Shown in pieces: positions 1 through 5,013 of a stretch of DNA of 5,013 nucleotides; the stretch's first letter is position 1, and each line of letters starts with the position of its first letter. The notes beneath the pieces were generated by a model. The model did not search any database and was not told where the DNA came from. It saw only the letters and a list, made by a program, of their open reading frames with translations. The stretch comes from Acidimicrobiales bacterium. Lineage in GTDB: Bacteria; Actinomycetota; Acidimicrobiia; Acidimicrobiales; Bog-793. The stretch is taken from the NCBI GenBank assembly GCA_030037405.1, contig JASHRK010000367.1:1-5013 (forward strand), read 5' to 3'. A program made the translations under genes and the position numbers.

Positions 1-158
1 TTCTTCGACGATCAGTCGCCTGCTTCGCGAACGTTGCCTTCGTGCCTCCACCCCGGCCAGCGTTTCACTCAGCGAACCCTTTCGTTGAATCTCCGTACCA
101 GATCAGGCAAGACTGACCACCAACTTGGCCGAAAGCAGACTAGTCAGGGAGCCCGAGC
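1..158. other. Upstream flank without a convincing gene
   Basis: No recognisable protein is encoded here on either strand. One + strand frame is open from the window edge for 53 codons and stops at 160-162, so its TGA overlaps the GTG start of the next gene in a GTGA arrangement typical of coupled genes. Its translation is rich in Arg, Gln, Thr and Ser and resembles no family I know, so it may be chance. The other two + frames stop at 86-88 and 114-116. There is an 8-base palindrome, TTCGCGAA, at 24-31, and no hexamer pair that makes a convincing sigma-70-like promoter. If the operon begins at 159, its promoter and operator should lie here, but I cannot point to them. Confidence 0.5.
146..151 (+). 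promoter_or_regulatory. Ribosome binding site deciding the GTG start at 159
   Basis: AGGGAG lies 7 bases before the GTG at 159. The protein read from this GTG starts a few residues before the Rossmann glycine motif, as expected for the family, so this site supports the non-ATG start. Confidence 0.75.
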
Positions 159-1058
159 GTGACGAAGTTAACAGCTGCGATCGTCGGGTCAGGCAACATC
201 GGCACGGACCTCCTGTACAAGCTTTGCCGGTCGCCACTTGTCGAGCCACGTTATATGGTTGGCATCGATCCGCAGAGTGAGGGTCTGCGGCGGGCAGGGC
301 AGCTGGGAGTGGAGGCGTCGTCTGAGGGAGTCGACTGGCTCCTCTCGCGCCGAGATCTGCCGAACATCTTGTTCGAAGCAACGTCAGCAAGGGTGCACCT
401 CGAGAACGCTCAGAGATATGAGCGAGCTGGCATCCGGGCGATCGATCTAACGCCGGCAGCTCTTGGTCCGTTCGTCGTCCCGACAGTGAACTTGATACAG
501 CACCTGACCGCGTCAAACGTCAACCTCGTCACCTGCGGCGGTCAGGCGACGGTCCCGATCATTCACGCCGTCAGCACGGCGGCCCCAGTGTCTTACAGTG
601 AGGTTGTCGTCTCTATAGCGTCTACCTCTGCCGGCCCGGGAACGAGGGCAAATATTGACGAGTTCACTCGGACGACGGCCAAGGCAACCGAGGACCTTGG
701 TGGATCGCAGCTCGGAAAGGCGATCATCATACTGAACCCCGCAACCCCTCCACTTCTCATGCGGGACACAATCTTCTGCCTGGTGGAGCCGACAGCTGAT
801 GAGAGCGCCATCACTGCCTCGATCGAAAGCACCGTCAGAGAGGTCCAGTCCTACGTCCCGGGCTACCGCCTTCTCATCGAGCCGCAGTTCGACTCGGTGA
901 CGCACCCTCGCAACGGCATTCGCGTCGCCGTGTTGGTTGAGATTGAGGGATCTGGTGATTTTCTTCCGAAATATGCCGGGAACCTGGACGTAATGACTGC
1001 CTCGGCGATAAAGGTCGCCGAGGAGATGGCGCTCCACAGCGCGTCGGTGACGATCTAA
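159..1058 (+). CDS. mhpF: Acetaldehyde dehydrogenase (acylating), MhpF/DmpF/BphJ family
   Basis: This 299-residue protein should oxidise acetaldehyde to acetyl-CoA with NAD+ and CoA in the cytoplasm, as the partner of the aldolase encoded next. The N-terminal Rossmann motif GSGNIGTD is at residues 10-17. The catalytic cysteine is Cys126 in the context VTCGGQAT, equivalent to Cys131/132 of BphJ and DmpF. The family signatures SAGPGTRANIDEFT, LNPATPPLLMRDT and YAGNLDVMT all follow in order. Length matches the family (about 295-315). The start is GTG with AGGGAG 7 bases upstream. The stop overlaps the ATG of the aldolase gene by one base (TAATG), which suggests translational coupling; the two proteins of this family form a complex that channels acetaldehyde between active sites. 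The usual chemistry is acetaldehyde, but relatives tolerate propanal and some other short aldehydes, so a different short aldehyde is possible. The steroid-pathway name hsaG is used for actinobacterial orthologues, but nothing here indicates steroid degradation. Family assignment is secure; the symbol is a family name. Confidence 0.95.
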   Translation: MTKLTAAIVGSGNIGTDLLYKLCRSPLVEPRYMVGIDPQSEGLRRAGQLGVEASSEGVDWLLSRRDLPNILFEATSARVHLENAQRYERAGIRAIDLTPAALGPFVVPTVNLIQHLTASNVNLVTCGGQATVPIIHAVSTAAPVSYSEVVVSIASTSAGPGTRANIDEFTRTTAKATEDLGGSQLGKAIIILNPATPPLLMRDTIFCLVEPTADESAITASIESTVREVQSYVPGYRLLIEPQFDSVTHPRNGIRVAVLVEIEGSGDFLPKYAGNLDVMTASAIKVAEEMALHSASVTI

Positions 1059-2083
1059 TGCGCTACTCGCCCGAGCTTGACGTGCGAGTCACAGACTCGA
1101 CTCTGCGTGACGGCTCTCACGCTGTAAAGCACAGGTTCACCTCTGAGAACATCCGTGATGTCGCTGGCGCGCTGGACAAGGCAGGATTGCCCGTGATCGA
1201 GGTAAGTCACGGCGACGGTCTGGCGGGTTCCTCCTTCACGTACGGCTTCGCAGAGGTTGACGAGCAACAGCTGATCAGGGTGGCTGCGGAGACCGTGCGA
1301 CGAGCGAAGATAGCGGTGTTGATGCTGCCAGGCGTGGGAACCCTGGACGACATTCGAGCTGCTCGTGAGTCCGGGGCCAGTGTGCTCCGAGTGGCGACGC
1401 AGTGCACGGAAGCTGACATCTCCGTGCAGCACTTCGGCCTGGCACGTGAGCTCGAGCTCGAGACAGTCGGCTTCCTCATGATGGCGCACTCGGCAGCTCC
1501 CGAGACGCTCGCCCGCCAGGCACGCATCATGGCAGACGCGGGGGCGGAGTGCGTCTACGTCACCGACTCGGCGGGCGCACTCCTGCTCGACGAGGTCAGC
1601 GAGCGTGTCGCAGCACTAGTAGCCGAGCTGGGAAGCGACGCCCAGGTGGGCTTCCACGGGCACCAGAACCTGTCCCTCGCCGTCGCGAACACGGTTCTCG
1701 CCATTCGCGCCGGGGCGACGCAGGTTGACGGCTGTACCCGGGCACTCGGCGCCGGAGCGGGCAACACGCCGACAGAGGCTTTGGTCGGCGTACTTCAGAG
1801 ACTGGGGGTGAAGACCGGCATCGACTTCTTGGCCCTCGTCGACGCCGCCGAGAACGTAGTACGGCCTCTTATGCAGCAAGAGTGCGTCGTCGACCGCATG
1901 TCGCTTCTCATGGGCTACGCCGGGGTGTACTCGAGCTTCCTCCACCATGCCGAGCGTGCAGCCGCACGCTACAACGTCCCTGGAGCCGAGGTAATCCTGC
2001 GCGCTGGCGAGCGGCAGCTCGTCGGCGGCCAAGAAGACCAGCTCATCGACATCGCTGCCGAGCTGGCGGCAGAGTTGTCATAA
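1058..2083 (+). CDS. mhpE: 4-hydroxy-2-oxovalerate aldolase, MhpE/DmpG/BphI family
   Basis: This 341-residue class II pyruvate aldolase should split 4-hydroxy-2-oxopentanoate into pyruvate and acetaldehyde, using a divalent metal. It has an HMGL-like TIM barrel followed by the C-terminal helical communication domain of the DmpG group. The motif DSTLRDGSHA at residues 13-22 carries the catalytic Arg17, metal ligand Asp18 and His21 (Arg16, Asp17 and His20 in BphI). The metal-binding HGH is His200/His202 in GFHGHQN. Tyr291 in YAGVYSSF matches BphI Tyr290. Leu88 and Leu90 in VLMLPG match the BphI leucines that limit aldehyde length, so acetaldehyde remains the best-supported product. The start overlaps the stop of the dehydrogenase gene; only a weak GGTGA (1046-1050) precedes it, so translation is probably coupled. 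Length is normal for the family. No MhpD-type hydratase gene, the usual supplier of the substrate, is in the window. The family is secure; the true in vivo substrate is an inference. Confidence 0.95.
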   Translation: MRYSPELDVRVTDSTLRDGSHAVKHRFTSENIRDVAGALDKAGLPVIEVSHGDGLAGSSFTYGFAEVDEQQLIRVAAETVRRAKIAVLMLPGVGTLDDIRAARESGASVLRVATQCTEADISVQHFGLARELELETVGFLMMAHSAAPETLARQARIMADAGAECVYVTDSAGALLLDEVSERVAALVAELGSDAQVGFHGHQNLSLAVANTVLAIRAGATQVDGCTRALGAGAGNTPTEALVGVLQRLGVKTGIDFLALVDAAENVVRPLMQQECVVDRMSLLMGYAGVYSSFLHHAERAAARYNVPGAEVILRAGERQLVGGQEDQLIDIAAELAAELS

Positions 2084-2095
2084 CGACGGCACCGG

Positions 2096-2110
2096 CGACG
2101 TACGACGTCG
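2096..2110. promoter_or_regulatory. Small perfect inverted repeat in the spacer before the dehydratase gene
   Basis: Two 6-base arms, CGACGT (2096-2101) and ACGTCG (2105-2110), flank a 3-base ACG. They lie in the 51-base gap between the aldolase and dehydratase genes, 13 bases after the aldolase stop. The repeat could be an mRNA hairpin or half of a regulator site. No T-run follows it, so it is not a normal intrinsic terminator. In GC-rich DNA a repeat this short can also arise by chance. Confidence 0.25.
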
Positions 2111-2122
2111 ATCGGAAGGGAG

Positions 2123-2128
2123 AGGAGA
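2123..2128 (+). promoter_or_regulatory. Strong ribosome binding site for the dehydratase gene
   Basis: AGGAGA sits 6 bases before the ATG at 2135, inside a longer purine tract (2115-2132). It picks this ATG over the later in-frame Met39 codon, and translation from here includes the expected N-terminal LRSAAWF segment. Confidence 0.8.
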
Positions 2129-2134
2129 GAGACA

Positions 2135-3904
2135 ATGTCTTCGGAATCGGAGCAGCCAGGGACGACAGCCGGGGGATTGCGGAGCGCCGCATGGTTCGGC
2201 CCGGGACTGGCTCCGATTCTTCACCGTGCTGCGATACGCAGCATAGGTATGAGCTACTCTCCGGGCCGGCCGATGGTCGGTGTGTGCAGCCCTTGGTCTG
2301 AGTTCGTCAACTGCAACTACCACTTTCGTGCGCTCGCAGAGGCAGTCAAGAGAGGGATCACACGGGCCGGCGGGCTTGCCTTCGAGTTTTCGACGATGTC
2401 ACTCGGCGAGAATCTTATGAAGCCGACTGCGATGCTCTATCGAAATCTTATGGCGATGGAGGTGGAGGAGACGATCCGTTCATATCCAATGGATGCCGTC
2501 GTCCTCCTCGTGGGTTGTGACAAAACCGTCCCTGCCCAGCTGATGGGAGCTGCCAGTGCGAACGTGCCGGCAATTGCCGTTACTGGCGGACCGTCGGCAC
2601 GAGGATGCTTCCAGGGCAAGGACGTCTCCACCGCGACCGACTTGTGGGGCTACGCCGACGAGTACCGGGCAGGACGCCTGAGCGAGGCAGAGATGGCAGA
2701 GCTAGAGGGCCAGCTCATTCCATCCGTCGGGCATTGCAACGAGATGGGGACGGCGTCGACCATGGCTGCGATCACCGAAGCGCTCGGCATGTCTCTACCC
2801 GGCACGGCCGGAATTCTTGCCACGCATGCGGGTCGCTACGCGGCCGCAGAGGCAAGTGGTGAGCGCGCCGTCGAGTTGGCGCGCCACGGGTTGCAGCCGG
2901 CCGACATCTTGACTGAACACGCCTTCGAGAACGCGGCCGCCGTCCTGATGGCACTCGGTGGCTCGACGAATGCAGTCATCCATCTAATCGCTCTGGCAGG
3001 ACGTCTCGGCGTTCCCTTCAGCCTCACGGACCTCGATCGGGTCGCCAGGCGCGTACCAGTGATCGCGAACGTGAAACCGACCGGTCGGTACCTATTCGAA
3101 GACCTGCAGCGCGCCGGAGGAATTCCTGCCGTGATGCGAGAGCTAGGCGGCTTGGTGCATGCCGATCAGATGACGGTGACCGGTCGCTCGTGGGGAGCGG
3201 AGTCGGCGGGCAGCCCAGCTCCTGACGGCGACGTGCTCCGCAGCCTCGATGCCCCGATAGCGGCGGGCGGCGCAATGCGTGTCGTGCGCGGCACGCTCGC
3301 GCCCGCCGGGGCGGTGATCAAGATAAGCGCCGCATCCCCGGACCTTCTGTCCCATCGCGGGCCCGCTGTCGTCTTCGACGGCATCCGCGACCTGGTGGAC
3401 CGGATCGACGACCCTTCGCTTGACGTAGCTCCCGAGAGCGTGCTCGTCCTCCGCCAGGCCGGGCCGGTAGGCGCGCCGGGCATGCCCGAGTGGGGCCACC
3501 TTCCAATTCCGCGCAAGCTGCTGAAACAAGGCGTCCGCGACTTGGTCCGTGTCTCGGACGCTCGCATGAGCGGGACTAGCTACGGAACCGTGGTCCTCCA
3601 TGTCGCTCCCGAGTCTGCCGTTGGCGGTCCGTTGGCGGTGCTACGCGACGGTGACGACGTGGTCCTCGACGCCGAAGCGGGCCAGCTGGACATCGCTATC
3701 TCGCCGGAAGACCTGTCTCGTCGCCGTCAGGAGCACCAGCGAGACTTCGAGATCACAGCAACCAGAGGCTACGTCGGACTCTACCGGCGCAGTGTCTTGC
3801 AGGCCGACCGCGGATGCGACTTCGACTTTCTTGCCCGAGGTGACGATCCCCTCGATGCGGGACCCCCCCTTGGGTTGAACAATTCTTGGGCGGGGGGATG
3901 GTAG
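2135..3904 (+). CDS. IlvD/EDD-family [2Fe-2S] dehydratase, probably acting on a sugar acid
   Basis: This 589-residue protein belongs to the family of dihydroxy-acid, phosphogluconate and pentonate dehydratases, which remove water from a 2,3-dihydroxy acid to give a 2-keto-3-deoxy acid. The three cluster-binding cysteines are Cys60 (VNCNYHF), Cys128 (VGCDKT) and Cys201 (GHCNEMGT), the same numbers as I recall for the [2Fe-2S] L-arabinonate dehydratase of Rhizobium. Likely Mg ligands are Glu92, Asp129, carbamylated Lys130 and Glu452. GGSTN is at 275-279. The catalytic alkoxide serine is Ser479 in RMSGTSYGT. The N-terminal LRSAAWF and the length of about 590 favour the sugar-acid branch, although a true IlvD role in valine/isoleucine synthesis cannot be fully excluded; no other ilv gene is nearby. 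After the usual GCDFDFL (560-566) comes an unusual 23-residue tail encoded across a 7-base C run and a 6-base G run. It lies 51 bases after mhpE and 28 bases before the DapA-fold gene, so one transcript is likely. Family is certain; substrate is inferred. Confidence 0.9.
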   Translation: MSSESEQPGTTAGGLRSAAWFGPGLAPILHRAAIRSIGMSYSPGRPMVGVCSPWSEFVNCNYHFRALAEAVKRGITRAGGLAFEFSTMSLGENLMKPTAMLYRNLMAMEVEETIRSYPMDAVVLLVGCDKTVPAQLMGAASANVPAIAVTGGPSARGCFQGKDVSTATDLWGYADEYRAGRLSEAEMAELEGQLIPSVGHCNEMGTASTMAAITEALGMSLPGTAGILATHAGRYAAAEASGERAVELARHGLQPADILTEHAFENAAAVLMALGGSTNAVIHLIALAGRLGVPFSLTDLDRVARRVPVIANVKPTGRYLFEDLQRAGGIPAVMRELGGLVHADQMTVTGRSWGAESAGSPAPDGDVLRSLDAPIAAGGAMRVVRGTLAPAGAVIKISAASPDLLSHRGPAVVFDGIRDLVDRIDDPSLDVAPESVLVLRQAGPVGAPGMPEWGHLPIPRKLLKQGVRDLVRVSDARMSGTSYGTVVLHVAPESAVGGPLAVLRDGDDVVLDAEAGQLDIAISPEDLSRRRQEHQRDFEITATRGYVGLYRRSVLQADRGCDFDFLARGDDPLDAGPPLGLNNSWAGGW

Positions 3905-3917
3905 AAGGTGAAACGAG

Positions 3918-3927
3918 AGGAGAAGGG
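3918..3927 (+). promoter_or_regulatory. Ribosome binding site for the DapA-fold gene
   Basis: The purine tract AGGAGAAGGG offers AGGAG 10 bases, or AAGGG 5 bases, before the ATG at 3933. It fixes this start, which places the family's TPF motif near residue 15 as expected. The 28-base gap to the previous stop leaves little room for a separate promoter. Confidence 0.75.
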
Positions 3928-3932
3928 TCGCC

Positions 3933-4847
3933 ATGACAGGCTCATTAGGTGGTGTTCTAGCCATCCTTGCTACGCCGTTCACAGCCGATGAACAGAATAT
4001 TGCTTGGTCTGACATCGCGAAGGAGGTCGACTGGTTGCGTGCCAGCGGTGCGGACGGCGTCGTCATCGGCATGGTATCCGAAGTGCTTCGCCTGTCCGAC
4101 GCTGAACGATTGGAGCTGACTTCCGAGATTGCCAAATATGGCGACGAGCGCTTCGCCACAGTCACGAGTGTCGGAGCGGAGTCCACAGCGACTGCAGTAA
4201 GAAGTGCACGGCAAGCTGAGGCGGCCGGGATACAAGCCCTCATGGCCATAGCTCCGATGTCAGTGGCAGCACCCGAAAGAGAAGTTGTCAGGTACTTCGT
4301 GGCGATCGCAGAGGCTGTCGACATTCCTCTTGTCGTTCAGGATGCCAGCAACTACGTCGGATACGCTCTTTCTACCGGTTGCCTTGCAACCCTCCATCGC
4401 GAGCTCGGTGATCGTGTCTATTTCAAGCCGGAAGCCGTGCCTGTCGGCCCGCGTCTGACCATGCTGCAGGATGAGACGTCCGGTGGAGCAAAGGTCTTCG
4501 ACGGGACTGGTGGCGCTGCTCTTGCCGAGTGCCATCCGCGTCGTCTGGTTGGCACGATGCCCGGGCCCGATCTGTGCTGGGCGGTGGCGCCATTGTGGCG
4601 GGCGCTCGAAGAAGGCGACCTAGCCCGGGCGGAGACGATCCAAGCCGACTTGGCCGCCGCCCTGTCGCTCGAATGCACGTTGGACGCCTTTCTGGCGATT
4701 GGGAAGAACCACCTTGCTGAAGAAGGCATCTTCGAGAACGCCGTGGTACGCGGCCCGACCGGTTACACCCTCGACGCGCCTACGAGGGAGTGCTGGCAGA
4801 CCCGGATTGCCCGCCTCAAGAGCACGGTTGAAGGGGGTGTCGCATAG
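3933..4847 (+). CDS. DapA/dihydrodipicolinate-synthase-fold aldolase or dehydratase, divergent active site
   Basis: This 304-residue protein has the class I aldolase fold of the DapA/NanA family (E. coli DapA is 292). Seen in the sequence: ATPF near residue 15, the probable Schiff-base Lys165 in VYFKPEAVP, and a glycine-rich GTGG stretch followed by GTMPGPD, a pattern of sugar-acid members of the family rather than of lysine-pathway DapA. By manual alignment the E. coli Thr44-Thr45 pair becomes Met47-Val48 (GMVSEV), Tyr107 falls in APMSVAAP with no Tyr, and Tyr133 (YNVP) becomes Gln136 (QDAS). A nearby Tyr141 occupies the place of the carboxylate-binding Arg138. The protein is therefore very unlikely to make dihydrodipicolinate. 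With an IlvD/EDD dehydratase just upstream, it may dehydrate or cleave a 2-keto-3-deoxy sugar acid, as L-2-keto-3-deoxyarabonate dehydratase or keto-deoxy-acid aldolases do. It appears to be the last gene of the operon. Fold assignment is secure; reaction and substrate are unknown. Confidence 0.88.
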   Translation: MTGSLGGVLAILATPFTADEQNIAWSDIAKEVDWLRASGADGVVIGMVSEVLRLSDAERLELTSEIAKYGDERFATVTSVGAESTATAVRSARQAEAAGIQALMAIAPMSVAAPEREVVRYFVAIAEAVDIPLVVQDASNYVGYALSTGCLATLHRELGDRVYFKPEAVPVGPRLTMLQDETSGGAKVFDGTGGAALAECHPRRLVGTMPGPDLCWAVAPLWRALEEGDLARAETIQADLAAALSLECTLDAFLAIGKNHLAEEGIFENAVVRGPTGYTLDAPTRECWQTRIARLKSTVEGGVA

Positions 4848-5013
4848 CGTTGCGGTGGGACGGTGCTCGTCATCGGAGCCGCCTCCGCATCTGGCTCGCC
4901 GTCGCCCAGCGATGTGCAGGAGACGGACACCCCGCTGGCGCCGAGCCATCTATCCTTCGGAAATGGGCATCAGTGCCGATACGGCTGCCTCGGCTCTCGC
5001 TACCACTAGGGTG
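4848..5013. other. Downstream flank, no defended gene; weak hairpin at 4874-4887
   Basis: No clear gene is seen in these 166 bases. A 5-base GC stem, CGGAG (4874-4878) with CTCCG (4883-4887) around a CCGC loop, follows the last stop by 26 bases. No T-run follows it, so a terminator role is weak. Two opposing frames remain open to the window edge. On the + strand a frame contains ATG codons at 4912 and 4963, neither with a ribosome binding site. On the - strand a frame reads in from the edge and stops at 4950-4952; its last residues, TLVVARAEAAVSALMPISEG, look like a plausible protein end and could be the tail of a convergent gene. The two frames are mutually exclusive for most of their length and too short to judge. 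Confidence 0.4.

Noticed and set aside
61..90. A possible sigma-70-like promoter with TTTCAC (63-68) and TTGAAT (85-90)
   Set aside because: The -35 match is poor and many equally weak pairs exist in this region.
103..516. A - strand open frame of 137 codons at the operon start, possible divergent regulator
   Set aside because: It is mostly antisense to the clear mhpF gene, has an Arg/Ser/Leu/Pro-rich composition and shows no helix-turn-helix or other domain.
3641..4324. Long - strand open frame of 227 codons
   Set aside because: It lies antisense to the dehydratase end and DapA-fold gene, is rich in Ser/Ala/Thr/Arg without motifs, and is explained as a shadow of high-GC coding DNA.
4912..5013. 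Start of a downstream + strand gene at ATG 4912 or 4963
   Set aside because: Neither start has a ribosome binding site, the first residues are Arg-rich from 4912, and only 17-34 codons are visible before the edge.
4950..5013. Tail of a convergent - strand gene ending at 4950-4952
   Set aside because: Only about 20 residues are visible. They look protein-like but match no family I recognise, and the overlapping + frame is equally open.
1..5013. CRISPR arrays, insertion sequences, tRNA genes, riboswitches or long repeats
   Set aside because: Reading through the window, I saw no direct repeat array, transposase, terminal inverted repeat or tRNA-like fold.

Overview
The window holds one four-gene operon-like block on the + strand (159-4847). 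It encodes a small catabolic module that should feed central metabolism with pyruvate and acetyl-CoA. The sequence is moderately GC-rich, with strong purine Shine-Dalgarno sites, a GTG start and tight gene packing. This fits an actinobacterium or another high-GC bacterium, but the assignment is by general feel; no 16S, tRNA or other taxonomic marker is present.

Layout: 1-158 is an upstream flank with no convincing gene. At 159-1058 lies an acylating acetaldehyde dehydrogenase (MhpF/DmpF/BphJ family). It overlaps by one base (TAATG) a 4-hydroxy-2-oxovalerate aldolase (MhpE/DmpG/BphI family) at 1058-2083. After a 51-base spacer with a small perfect inverted repeat and a strong ribosome binding site comes an IlvD/EDD-family [2Fe-2S] dehydratase (2135-3904) that resembles the sugar-acid (pentonate) branch of that family. 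After 28 bases comes a DapA/dihydrodipicolinate-synthase-fold protein (3933-4847). It keeps the Schiff-base lysine but lacks the usual Thr and Tyr catalytic residues. Positions 4848-5013 form a downstream flank with no gene I can defend.

How the genes may work together: MhpE and MhpF normally finish aromatic meta-cleavage pathways, where a hydratase (MhpD type) makes 4-hydroxy-2-oxovalerate. No such hydratase is visible here. Its place is taken by an IlvD/EDD sugar-acid dehydratase and a DapA-fold enzyme, the pair seen in non-phosphorylative pentonate pathways. Dehydration of a 5-deoxypentonate by an IlvD/EDD enzyme would give 4-hydroxy-2-oxopentanoate directly, which is the MhpE substrate. 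The working hypothesis is therefore a deoxy-sugar-acid (or related polyhydroxy acid) pathway ending in pyruvate plus acetaldehyde/acetyl-CoA. This is an inference from gene content and active-site residues; the substrate is not shown by the sequence.
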